From: Paenibacillus camelliae
Lineage (GTDB): Bacteria > Bacillota > Bacilli > Paenibacillales > Paenibacillaceae
Assembly (NCBI RefSeq): GCF_023715345.1
Contig: NZ_JAMBNY010000006.1
Location: forward strand, 164,707-228,706
Direction: 5' to 3'
Length of the DNA stretch: 64,000 bases
The position numbers and the translations under genes were made by a program. This document shows, in pieces, positions 24,577 through 33,055 of this stretch. The notes under the pieces are model-generated. The model did no database searches. It worked only from the letters and a program-made list of their open reading frames with translations, and was not told the DNA's origin. Positions within the stretch are counted from its first letter, which is position 1. Each line of letters opens with the position of its first letter.

Positions 24577-24617
24577 GCATATGTCACTATTCGGTTTACC
24601 GCATAGTGACATATGTC
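24577..24617 (+). terminator. Intercistronic hairpin between binding protein and permease genes
   Basis: GCATATGTCACTAT pairs with ATAGTGACATATGTC. The tail is only CTTTAC, so it probably attenuates transcription or protects the 5' message, giving more binding protein than permease. Confidence 0.6.
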
Positions 24618-24650
24618 TTTACACGCCATAACAGAACAGGAGACAAAGCT

Positions 24651-25493
24651 ATGCAGAAGATGATTAAAAAATATTTTGCCCTCTTTGCATTGCCGACATT
24701 AATTGCATTTACAGTAGCTTTCGTCGTGCCATTTGTTCTAGGCATATATTTATCCTTTACTGAATTTACAACAGTAACCGATGCAAGATGGGTAGGTCTA
24801 GACAACTATGTGAAGGCGTTCAAGGATCCAGATTTCTTGAAAGCATTATGGTTTACAGCGAAGTTTACCGTTGTTTCTGTCGTGTCAATTAACGTGCTTG
24901 CATTTTTACTAGCGTTATTATTAACGAAGAAAGTATTAGGGACGAATGTGTTCCGTACAATCTTTTTTATGCCTAACCTAATTGGTGGTATCGTACTAGG
25001 TTATATCTGGCAGTTGATTATTAACGGGATTCTTTATCAATTCGACGTTACCCTTACTTCCGATCCGAAGTATGGATTCTGGGGACTAGTTGTACTCATG
25101 AACTGGCAGCTGATTGGTTACATGATGATCATTTATATTGCAGGGATTCAAAACGTGCCGAAGGAGCAGCTTGAAGCAGCAAAAATTGATGGAGCGACGA
25201 GTGGAACGATTCTTCGTAAAATTATTTTGCCGCTTGTTATGCCATCGATTACGATTTGCTTGTTCTTAACGATATCTAATTCCTTTAAGCTATTTGACCA
25301 GAACCTTGCATTAACTGCAGGTGCCCCTTCAAAACAAACGACAATGCTTGCTCTAGATATATTTAACACATTCTACAGCAAGGCTGGATTTGAAGGTGTA
25401 GGTCAAGCAAAAGCGGTCATGTTCTTTATTATGGTAGCACTAATTGTTGTTATTCAGCTTGGCATTACAAGAAGAAGGGAGATTGAAAACTAA
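24651..25493 (+). CDS. Sugar ABC transporter permease (MalF-type)
   Basis: A 280-residue inner-membrane protein with six helices. The ATPase-docking EAA loop reads EQLEAAKIDGATSGTILRKI near residues 178-197. The start is ATG 24651 with AGGAGA nine bases upstream; the longer in-frame reading would begin in the intercistronic hairpin. The stop overlaps the ATG of the next permease (TAATG). Confidence 0.92.
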   Translation: MQKMIKKYFALFALPTLIAFTVAFVVPFVLGIYLSFTEFTTVTDARWVGLDNYVKAFKDPDFLKALWFTAKFTVVSVVSINVLAFLLALLLTKKVLGTNVFRTIFFMPNLIGGIVLGYIWQLIINGILYQFDVTLTSDPKYGFWGLVVLMNWQLIGYMMIIYIAGIQNVPKEQLEAAKIDGATSGTILRKIILPLVMPSITICLFLTISNSFKLFDQNLALTAGAPSKQTTMLALDIFNTFYSKAGFEGVGQAKAVMFFIMVALIVVIQLGITRRREIEN

Positions 25494-26329
25494 TGGTGGA
25501 TGATACACAAAAAAATAGACCGTTTCTATTTTTAGTCCTTTTAGTATTGGCAGTTGCCTTTCTATCTCCAATATTAATTGTTTTAATGAACTCCTTTAAA
25601 GGTAAGTTTTTTATTAACGATGCGCCGTTCAAGCTCCCAACAGGTGATATTTACGTTGGTCTAGAAAACTATACAAGCGGCATTCAAAAAATAGGGTTCT
25701 TCTCTGCCTTTGGGATGTCCTTGTTTATTACAGTGCTGTCCGTAGCAGCGATTGTATTTTTCACATCGATGACAGGCTGGTTTTTAACTCGAGTGAAAAC
25801 GAAATGGTCGAGTGCGCTATTTTTCATGTTTGTGTTCTCAATGGTCGTACCGTTCCAAATGGTTATGTTTACGATGACAAAAACAGCGAATGTCCTTGGA
25901 TTAGATAATCCAGTTGGCATTCTGCTTATATATCTCGGCTTCGGTTCAGGTCTATCTGTATTCTTGTTCAGTGGCTTCGTGAAGTCGATTCCGCTTGAGA
26001 TTGAGGAAGCGGTTATGATTGATGGCGGCGGCCCAATCGAGATGTTCTTTAGAGTTATTTTACCGATTCTAAAGCCTATCGCTATAACGGTAGCTATTCT
26101 TAACGTAATGTGGGTTTGGAATGACTATCTACTGCCATATCTCGTAATTGGTACAGAGTATCAAACCATTCCAATCGCTGTTCAATATTTGAAGGGTGGA
26201 TATGGTTCGATAGATATGGGGGCTATGATGGCGATGCTCGTGCTTGCGATTATCCCGATCATCATATTCTATCTCATTTGCCAAAAGTACATTATCGAAG
26301 GTGTTGTAGCAGGTGCTGTAAAAGGATAA
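25493..26329 (+). CDS. Sugar ABC transporter permease (MalG-type)
   Basis: A 278-residue second permease with six helices and the EAA loop LEIEEAVMIDGGGPIEMFFR near residue 167. It shares a TAATG junction with the first permease. No ATPase gene follows, so the transporter probably uses a general MsmX/MsmK-type ATPase encoded elsewhere, as in many Bacillales sugar systems. Confidence 0.92.
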   Translation: MVDDTQKNRPFLFLVLLVLAVAFLSPILIVLMNSFKGKFFINDAPFKLPTGDIYVGLENYTSGIQKIGFFSAFGMSLFITVLSVAAIVFFTSMTGWFLTRVKTKWSSALFFMFVFSMVVPFQMVMFTMTKTANVLGLDNPVGILLIYLGFGSGLSVFLFSGFVKSIPLEIEEAVMIDGGGPIEMFFRVILPILKPIAITVAILNVMWVWNDYLLPYLVIGTEYQTIPIAVQYLKGGYGSIDMGAMMAMLVLAIIPIIIFYLICQKYIIEGVVAGAVKG

Positions 26330-26422
26330 GGCTTACCTATTGGCGAATAAAGTAGTAAGTGTTATGTTATACACTAAGTTGTGTATCTTAGCATCGAAAA
26401 AAGCTTAGAAGGAAGAGTGCAT

Positions 26423-27457
26423 ATGGCTTCTCTTACTATTATTGATATTGCCAAAATTTGTGGAGTAGGCGTTACGACTGTCTCGCGTGCCATTAATAAT
26501 CATCCTGATATCAGTGAAGAGACGAAGGCAATGATTATGAAGGTTGTAAAGGAAAACAATTACGTTCCGAACAATAACGCGAGAAATTTAAAACGAACAG
26601 CCTCTAAGACGATTGCTGTACTAATCAAAGGGATAAACAACCCCTTCTTTATTCGAATGATTGATTTGTTCGAGAAAGGTATTCAACAAAAAAAATATTC
26701 TTTCATTCTACATCGTGTCTATGAGCACCAAGATGAGATTGATGTAGCGAATGAGCTCATAAAAGAAAAAAAGCTAAAGGGAATTATCTTTCTTGGCGGA
26801 TACTTGTCTCACTCAAAGGAAAAGCTTGAAAAGCTCACGGTGCCTTATGTTCTATGTACGGTTGGGCTATCGTCAGAGTTCGATAACTACAATTATTCCT
26901 ATGTTTCTATAGACGATTATGCTGAAAGCTATAAGATGGTCGATTATTTGTGCAAGCAAGGACATCAACGGATTGCAATTATCTCAGCATCTATGCGTGA
27001 TCGCAGTATAGGTCAGCTTCGTTATTTGGGATATAAGCAGGCGCTAGAGGATCACGGCATTGCTTTAGATGAGCAGCTTATTCGTCCAATGAAGTCACAT
27101 TTGGAAAGCTATTCGATGGAAAACGGCTATGCTGTAACGAAGGAAATGATTGATGAAGGTATTGATTTTTCAGCAATTTATGCAATTTCTGATTCCATGG
27201 CGATTGGCGCTAGCAAAGCGCTGCTTGAAGCAGGTATAAGTATACCTGAGCAATGTGCTGTAGCTGGCTTCGATGGTCTGGACATGGCATATTATTACCA
27301 TCCCTCCATTACAACGATTGAACAACCTATTGCCGAAATGGCTGAAGAAGCAATAAAAATCATTTTTGATCTTATTCATAAAAAGGTTACTCATGTTCAA
27401 AAAAAGTTTCCAGCGGAGCTTAAAGAGCGGTCTTCAACAGCAATAAGAAAAAAATAA
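26423..27457 (+). CDS. LacI-family transcriptional regulator
   Basis: A 344-residue repressor with the LacI helix-turn-helix at residues 4-27 (TIIDIAKICGVGVTTVSRAI), a hinge ending in NARNLKRTASKTIAVL and a periplasmic-binding-like effector domain. The preferred start ATG 26423 has AAGGAAGAG upstream; a GTG 42 bases earlier is in frame but lacks a site. It lies 93 bp after the permeases and probably controls the operon through the palindrome at 23110-23133. An ATACAC-N6-GTGTAT inverted repeat at 26369-26386 could be a second control site. Confidence 0.9.
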   Translation: MASLTIIDIAKICGVGVTTVSRAINNHPDISEETKAMIMKVVKENNYVPNNNARNLKRTASKTIAVLIKGINNPFFIRMIDLFEKGIQQKKYSFILHRVYEHQDEIDVANELIKEKKLKGIIFLGGYLSHSKEKLEKLTVPYVLCTVGLSSEFDNYNYSYVSIDDYAESYKMVDYLCKQGHQRIAIISASMRDRSIGQLRYLGYKQALEDHGIALDEQLIRPMKSHLESYSMENGYAVTKEMIDEGIDFSAIYAISDSMAIGASKALLEAGISIPEQCAVAGFDGLDMAYYYHPSITTIEQPIAEMAEEAIKIIFDLIHKKVTHVQKKFPAELKERSSTAIRKK

Positions 27458-27473
27458 ACTTAAATATAAAATA

Positions 27474-27522
27474 GGGCTGTCCCTAAGGTCATACTTCAAT
27501 GATCAAGGGATAGCCTTTTTTT
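27474..27522 (+). terminator. Terminator after the LacI gene
   Basis: GGCTGTCCCT pairs with AGGGATAGCC, followed by seven T bases. Confidence 0.88.
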
Positions 27523-27634
27523 GTGTTCCTAGCAATATTTTTGTTTTATGGTCAATTTCCTAATATAAAAAAAACAATTTGACGATATAGTAAGAGGAAA
27601 TTATTTTAGATATAAATAAAAGGAGCGGCATCAA

Positions 27635-29719
27635 GTGAAACTAAAGCTATCATTTAAGCTCATTGCCACATTAATTAGCATTTTTCTCATCACAAATGTT
27701 ATATTAATGACCATTATGATGATGCAAATGGAAAAGGCAGGATATGAGAAAGCCAGTTTGGAAGCAGTCGAAGCCAGTAAAGGCTACACAGCATCATTTC
27801 AAAGCTTTATAGATCAACAAGCAGGTTCATTGACCACATTATCCAGTACAATTACTGAGCTGCAAAATATGGGTAATGTAACACGTGAGGATATCATTGC
27901 TCTCGTTGAAAATTATATGCAAGGAAACGAGTCTGTTTTCTATGTCAATATAGCATTTGAGCCGAATGCTTTTGATAACAAGGACGATGAATATCAATAT
28001 ACACAGCTCTATAAGAATGAACAGGACCCTGGACGATTTGCGATCAGCATTATCCAGTCTGGAAAAGGCTCAATACGTTCGCCTCTAACCAATTTGCAGG
28101 AAGGTGACTTGGCACAATTTTACGTGAAAACAAAAGAGCGTGGCGAGTTAACTAGACTTGATCCTGTTAACTATGGAACAAGCAGCAGCCCGTTACTTTA
28201 TACTTCTATTAATGCGCCAGTCTATAATAAGAACAATGAGATCATTGGTGTCATTGGCTACATGATATCGCTTAGTGCATTACAGGAAAGTGCGATGGAA
28301 TATACAACAGATAATAGCAGTGTCGCTTTGCTTTCACAGAATGGCTATTACGCTGCGAATGGTAGTAATCCAGAGCTACTGGGACAAAGAGTAGATACCG
28401 CTCAATTAGGCGATAATTTAGAAAAATTATTAAATGGCGAAACGATCGAAATTGAAAACAAAGACACCCTTCAACACTTTATTTCATTGCCGTTTATTAA
28501 TGAAGAGGATACATGGTATGTTGAAATTGTCACATCTAAAGATTATGTTCTAGGTGATGTATTTCAAGCTCGAACAATATCGATGATTGTTTCTGGAATT
28601 ACGGTTATCGTATTTATAGTAAGCAGCATATTACTTGTTCGTTTCTTAGTACTTAAACCACTAAATAAGCTGAATGGTAGTCTACAGCAAATGGCAAATG
28701 GTGATTTGACGCAACGTCTTGATATACGCTCTAAGGACGAATTCGGCGAGATGGCCAATAATTTTAATCATATGGGCAACCAATTGAGCGACATGTTCCG
28801 TCATGTCACTGACCTTAGTCTTAATGTCAGTGCAACGTCACAGCAAATGTCCGCTAGCTCACAGCAGACGGCAAAAGCCTCTGAAAACATTGCACAAGCA
28901 ATCGAGCACGTAGCATCTGGCGCAGAAGCACAACATAATCAGTCGTTGACAACGTCAGCAGAGATGAAGGAAATGGCTACTGGAATTGAGCGTATTGCAG
29001 AGTCCTCCCAGGTGGCAGCACAATCATCACAAATTGCTGAGGAGAATACGGTCGTTGGGCAACAGAAAATGCAGCAAACGGTGGATCAAATGATCGAACT
29101 GCAGCAATCTGTCGAGAATTCCAATGAGGCGGTTACTGCGCTTACTGCAAAATCTAATGAGATCAAGCAAATTACAGATCTAATTGCAAAGGTTAGCCAG
29201 CAGACAAATCTATTAGCACTTAATGCGGCAATCGAGGCATCGCGTGTCGGTGAGCATGGCAAAGGCTTTGCCGTAGTAGCTTCTGAAATTCGTAATCTTG
29301 CTGATCAAACAAAGCAAGCAAACGAAGGAATTGCAGCGTTAATTGAAGAGGTATATAACGACACGCTAACAGCTTCTGCAGCAATGGAAAATGGTACGAA
29401 GCAAATGGCGCTAGGTATTGCTTCTGTGCATGAGGCAGGTCAAATATTCTCTGTCATCAATGCAGAGGTGCAGCGTGTGAATGAGCAAATCTCTGAAGTG
29501 TCCGCAGCAGCGGAGGAGCTGCATGCTGGCTCGATTGATGTAGCTGCAACCGTTGAGCAGTTTGCAGGTAATGCTAATGGCACGATGAATGTGGCAGCTG
29601 AGGTTGCTGCAGCATCAGAGGAACAGCTCGCTTCTATGCAGGAAGTAGCAACCTCCTCCGAATCACTGTCGGTAATGGTTCAAGAGCTGATGGAGCGCAT
29701 CGCTCGCTTTAAAATCTAA
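27635..29719 (+). CDS. Methyl-accepting chemotaxis protein with dCache sensor
   Basis: A 694-residue chemoreceptor. A transmembrane helix at about residues 8-29 is followed by an extracytoplasmic double Cache domain to about 305, a second helix at about 314-336, a HAMP domain (LKPLNKLNGSLQQMANGDL) and the coiled-coil signalling domain from about 400 to the end. The conserved hairpin tip (SQQTNLLALNAAIEASRVGE, GFAVVASEIRNLADQT) lies near 520-560 and binds CheA/CheW. The start is GTG 27635 with AAAAGGAGCGG upstream. The ligand is unknown; the neighbouring sugar transporter makes a carbohydrate or its metabolite a fair guess. Confidence 0.93.
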   Translation: MKLKLSFKLIATLISIFLITNVILMTIMMMQMEKAGYEKASLEAVEASKGYTASFQSFIDQQAGSLTTLSSTITELQNMGNVTREDIIALVENYMQGNESVFYVNIAFEPNAFDNKDDEYQYTQLYKNEQDPGRFAISIIQSGKGSIRSPLTNLQEGDLAQFYVKTKERGELTRLDPVNYGTSSSPLLYTSINAPVYNKNNEIIGVIGYMISLSALQESAMEYTTDNSSVALLSQNGYYAANGSNPELLGQRVDTAQLGDNLEKLLNGETIEIENKDTLQHFISLPFINEEDTWYVEIVTSKDYVLGDVFQARTISMIVSGITVIVFIVSSILLVRFLVLKPLNKLNGSLQQMANGDLTQRLDIRSKDEFGEMANNFNHMGNQLSDMFRHVTDLSLNVSATSQQMSASSQQTAKASENIAQAIEHVASGAEAQHNQSLTTSAEMKEMATGIERIAESSQVAAQSSQIAEENTVVGQQKMQQTVDQMIELQQSVENSNEAVTALTAKSNEIKQITDLIAKVSQQTNLLALNAAIEASRVGEHGKGFAVVASEIRNLADQTKQANEGIAALIEEVYNDTLTASAAMENGTKQMALGIASVHEAGQIFSVINAEVQRVNEQISEVSAAAEELHAGSIDVAATVEQFAGNANGTMNVAAEVAAASEEQLASMQEVATSSESLSVMVQELMERIARFKI

Positions 29720-29789
29720 CAAGCACATACCTTATCATCAGGGACCAATAAAAAAGAAGCACTGCTAATGGCGCTTGCTATAGCTAGAG

Positions 29790-29840
29790 CGAGAGGCTCT
29801 GAAAGTCAATTAAGACGACTTTCAGAGTCTCTCTTTTTTA
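29790..29840 (+). terminator. Terminator after the chemoreceptor gene
   Basis: GAGAGGCTCTGAAAGTC pairs with GACTTTCAGAGTCTCTC, followed by TTTTTT. Confidence 0.9.
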
Positions 29841-30061
29841 GTTATTGGCTATTAGGTTGAAGTATATATTAAGCGTTATAATGGGGCTTTATCCAATTTT
29901 TGCAACATTAATTAGTTTGAACTCGTTATATAGACGGCAAGGAATTTGAGCACACCTTTATCCAATAGTTAAATATATTTTTAAATTGGGTCTATTTGCT
30001 ATGGCGGATACAATCAGCAAACTTCAGCATCCTATGTATGCTAGAAAAAAGGGGGCTTGGA
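29841..30061 (+). promoter_or_regulatory. Upstream region of the lipoprotein gene
   Basis: A TATAAT at 29877-29882 may be a -10 box, but the leader would be about 170 bases and no good -35 is present. Nothing else stands out. Confidence 0.35.
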
Positions 30062-30724
30062 ATGAAACATAAAAAATCATTATGTGTTATTTTTCTATTG
30101 ATTATTACTTTATTAGCGGCGTGTACTTCTGATACATCAATGGGTCAATCGGAGAAAAAACAGATGGTGGAACATGTGAAGACAGTTGAAGAGAATGAAT
30201 ATGATCTCATCTACTTTAACAAATCATATGAACAATATCATAATGATATAAACGAAATTGTAAGTGAGGATTACATGGCATCAATCGGCGAAGAGACCGT
30301 ATTCGGTTATGATAATGCAACTTACACTCGAGATGATATGGTGAATATGCCGCAAGAGGAGTACGACAAACACAAAGAACATATGCTTAATATTATTCGT
30401 GGATTGGGTATGGATAAGCTTATTACAACAATTCGTATATCGGATGTGTATGAAGGAAATCAGTCCAATCAAGTTAACATATACACATTTGAAAATAAAG
30501 AGTTGAATGATCAACCGTTCACCGCAATAGCTAAGAAGTATTCGTTGGAGAAGCGTAGTGGAACATGGCTTATTACCGAAGTGGAGTACGATAAATATAC
30601 TTATGGAAGCGAGCAGACAGCAGAGGAAAAAGAAAAAGGAATTAAGGAGCTTCTTTATCAAACACATGATGGTAAGGTAGTTGAGTACCCGACAGTAATC
30701 GTGCTGTCTGGAGTAGGAAAATAA
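30062..30724 (+). CDS. Orphan lipoprotein
   Basis: A 220-residue lipoprotein with a LLAAC lipobox (Cys21). The mature part is rich in Glu, Tyr and Lys with no recognisable domain; a helical first half (KKQMVEHVKTVEENEYDLIYF) is followed by strands. The start is ATG 30062, with GGGGG seven bases upstream; the upstream in-frame ATG has no site. It stands alone between two terminators. Confidence 0.7.
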   Translation: MKHKKSLCVIFLLIITLLAACTSDTSMGQSEKKQMVEHVKTVEENEYDLIYFNKSYEQYHNDINEIVSEDYMASIGEETVFGYDNATYTRDDMVNMPQEEYDKHKEHMLNIIRGLGMDKLITTIRISDVYEGNQSNQVNIYTFENKELNDQPFTAIAKKYSLEKRSGTWLITEVEYDKYTYGSEQTAEEKEKGIKELLYQTHDGKVVEYPTVIVLSGVGK

Positions 30725-30741
30725 CGAAGTCAATCGACCTG

Positions 30742-30787
30742 AACTGGAGCTATAATTGTTAGATATCTAACAATTATAGCTCCAGTT
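30742..30787. terminator. Perfect 46-bp palindrome, probable bidirectional terminator
   Basis: Both arms match without a mismatch from AACTGGAGC to GCTCCAGTT, centred on GTTAGATATCTAAC. TTTG follows on the plus strand. It ends the lipoprotein gene; the complete symmetry is unusual. Confidence 0.7.
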
Positions 30788-30813
30788 TGTTATGGTTATC
30801 AGTTATTTAAAAC

Positions 30814-30842
30814 AAAAAAAAAAGAGCCCTCTTGGACTCTTA
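30814..30842 (-). terminator. Terminator of the tRNA-Asp gene
   Basis: On the minus strand AAGAGTCC pairs with GGGCTCTT and is followed by ten T bases. Confidence 0.85.
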
Positions 30843-30853
30843 ACGTTTTTAGA

Positions 30854-30930
30854 TGGCGGAGCTGACGAGATTCGAACTCGCGGTCTCCTGCGTGACAGGC
30901 AGGCATGTTAGGCCTCTACACCACAGCTCC
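30854..30930 (-). tRNA. tRNA-Asp (anticodon GTC)
   Basis: A 77-base cloverleaf on the minus strand. The acceptor stem GGAGCTG pairs with CAGCTCC, the discriminator base is G as expected for Asp, and CCA is encoded. The anticodon arm CTGCC-TGTCACG-CAG holds GTC, and the T arm carries GTTCGAATC. It stands alone, with its own terminator. Confidence 0.95.
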
Positions 30931-31024
30931 GTATTTCTTATCTTTGAAAGACAAGAAATAATATACCATGAATGAATAGATAATAGCAAGACATTTTCTA
31001 GTAATCTATTATTTTTTTATTAAT

Positions 31025-32026
31025 CTATTGATGAAGTGCCTTCAGCTCTGCCGTTAAAAGCGGTACAACCTCGAACAAATCACCGACAATACCATAATCC
31101 GCAATCGAGAAGATTGGTGCATCTGGATCTTTATTAATGGCAACGATGGTACGTGACTGGCTCATGCCTGCCAAGTGCTGGATTGCTCCACTTATGCCGC
31201 AAGCGATGTAAAGCTGCGGAGTAACGACCTTACCCGTTTGCCCGATCTGTAAACTGTAATCGCAATACCCTGCATCACAAGCAGCACGTGAGGCACCTAC
31301 AGCCCCCCCGAGCTCATCTGCAAGAGCTTGCAGCAGCTTGAAGCCGTCACTGCCCCTCACACCGCGACCACCTGCCACAACGATCTCTGCCTCTGTAAGA
31401 TCAATGCTGCTGCTCATTCGCTGCACCACATTTTTGACGATGGAAGGCAGCGGAGTAGCCGCTTCCTCAGTAATAAATATTGGCTCGACATTTGCTTGCT
31501 CTACGTCATCAGCTACAGATGCAGGAGCAAAGTTGTTAGGGCGAATCGTTAATAGATGTGGTGATGTCCCATGAAACGTACGAGTTTCAAATGCCTTACC
31601 AGCATAGATCGGTCGAGTAAATTGCAGCTGACCCTCAAACTCCTCCATCGAAATAATATCAGCAATATAACCAGCTTTCAGCTCGGCTGCAAGACGTGGT
31701 GCAAGCTCGCGTCCATAGGCGGTATGTCCCGCAATAATATACTGCGGCTTCAGCTCCTTAATGATAGATAATATCGGTGGTAAAGAGGTAAGAGCCTGAA
31801 TGGGCTGATGTGCTTCCCCAGACGCTACATAAACGTGATGAGCTCCGTGTCTTGCCAGCTCCTTGGAGGCTAGCTCCAGATCAGCCTTATTACTGCCTGC
31901 TAAGAAGCAAGCGATATCACCTGATCGTTCATGAAGTAAAGCGGCTGCGACTCCAAGAGCTTCTAGTGTTACGCGTCGCAGTGTACTGCCCTTTAATTCA
32001 GCGATGATGAGAATGGATGTGCCCAT
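31025..32026 (-). CDS. etfA: EtfA, electron transfer flavoprotein alpha subunit
   Basis: A 333-residue subunit that binds FAD and passes electrons from acyl-CoA dehydrogenases to a quinone reductase. The FAD-binding C-terminal domain is clear: [20 protein letters not shown], then [22 protein letters not shown] and the [27 protein letters not shown] and [13 protein letters not shown] blocks. ATG 32026 is preceded by GAGGAGG; one base separates it from the etfB stop. Together with etfB it is divergent from the fad operon it serves. Confidence 0.95.
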   Translation of the reverse strand: MGTSILIIAELKGSTLRRVTLEALGVAAALLHERSGDIACFLAGSNKADLELASKELARHGAHHVYVASGEAHQPIQALTSLPPILSIIKELKPQYIIAGHTAYGRELAPRLAAELKAGYIADIISMEEFEGQLQFTRPIYAGKAFETRTFHGTSPHLLTIRPNNFAPASVADDVEQANVEPIFITEEAATPLPSIVKNVVQRMSSSIDLTEAEIVVAGGRGVRGSDGFKLLQALADELGGAVGASRAACDAGYCDYSLQIGQTGKVVTPQLYIACGISGAIQHLAGMSQSRTIVAINKDPDAPIFSIADYGIVGDLFEVVPLLTAELKALHQ

Positions 32027-32027
32027 A

Positions 32028-32855
32028 TTAGTTACCTCCTCGTTGAATAATATTAGCTTCAATCAAGGAATGCAGCAGCTGCTTCGTCTGCTGCGAGCCA
32101 TCGCCAGATAACCGCTTGCCGGCACTGCGCGGCGAAGGAGGGAACAAAGCGGTTCGTACCGTAAGGCTTGAGCTTAAGTCGTCCTGATTAACCTCAGCTA
32201 ACAGCTCTGATGGATAGCGTTCAATAATGGCTTTCTTTTTCGCCTTCATAATACCAGGAAGTGATGGATAGCGCGGGTCATTAAGCCCTTGCTGAGCGGT
32301 GACGACGGCAGGTAGAGGGATAACGACTGTCTCCACATCTCCTTCGACATCACGGTCAACGAGGGCCAGTGTACCGCTCCATGGTGCGTCCTCGATAAGA
32401 AGCTCTTCTGCGGTTCCCAAGCGAAGCTTAACTGCAGCTGAAGCATGAGGGAGCTGCAGCAGCTGAGCAACCTGAAGTGCAACGCTTCCGCTTCCAGAAT
32501 CAACAGCAAACAGACCAGCTAGAATCAGATCTGGTTTCAGCGGTTTAATGACCTCAGCAAGCAGCGCTGCAATACGGTAGCTATGATCCCCATGCTCAGC
32601 ATCACAGATCATAATGGCCTGATCAATGCCAAGGGCAAGCCCCGTACGCAGAGCAACGCTGCTGCGTTCTGGACCAACCGTAATGGCAATCACTTCTGCA
32701 CCATTTTGCTCCTTGATGCGAAGTGCTTCCTCTAACGCATATTCATCATAAGGATTGATGACAAATTTGGCGCCATGCTCCTCAATCATGCCATTCGTAA
32801 TTTCCACCTTCTCTTCCGTATCAAACGTTTGCTTCATAAGTACGATGATTTTCAT
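32028..32855 (-). CDS. etfB: EtfB, electron transfer flavoprotein beta subunit
   Basis: A 275-residue subunit with the conserved start MKIIVLMKQTFDTEEKV and the NPYDEYALEEALRIKE block, then the AMP-binding GLFAVDSGSGSVALQVAQLL region (LAGxxxxDxxxGxVxxxxA pattern) and PAVVTAQQGLNDPRYPSLPGIMKAKKK, the typical signature. ATG 32855 has AAGGGAGC upstream; the longer in-frame reading has no support. It is the first gene of an etfBA operon. Confidence 0.95.
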   Translation of the reverse strand: MKIIVLMKQTFDTEEKVEITNGMIEEHGAKFVINPYDEYALEEALRIKEQNGAEVIAITVGPERSSVALRTGLALGIDQAIMICDAEHGDHSYRIAALLAEVIKPLKPDLILAGLFAVDSGSGSVALQVAQLLQLPHASAAVKLRLGTAEELLIEDAPWSGTLALVDRDVEGDVETVVIPLPAVVTAQQGLNDPRYPSLPGIMKAKKKAIIERYPSELLAEVNQDDLSSSLTVRTALFPPSPRSAGKRLSGDGSQQTKQLLHSLIEANIIQRGGN

Positions 32856-33055
32856 ACTAGAGCAGCTCCCTTCAATAAATGTACATTCAAAGAGCTCGGC
32901 CTTCACTGCCGAGACATCTATAGCAAGACGTACGATGGGCTAGTGCTACCATATGACAGCATGATTTAAATTAGACCGCTTTTCCTTACGCATGATCGCT
33001 CATATAAGCTCATATAAATGAAGCAGAGCTCGCACGATGAGTGGAAAGGAGGAGC
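32856..33055. promoter_or_regulatory. Divergent control region of etfBA and the fad operon
   Basis: About 200 bases that must hold promoters for both operons. A small palindrome with AATGTACATT at its core (32873-32890) loosely recalls FadR-type sites of B. subtilis. No clear -35/-10 pair was found on either strand. Confidence 0.35.

Noticed and set aside
32873..32890. Palindrome near etfB as a FadR operator
   Set aside because: Only the AATGTACATT core is symmetric; the outer bases do not pair well enough to name a regulator.
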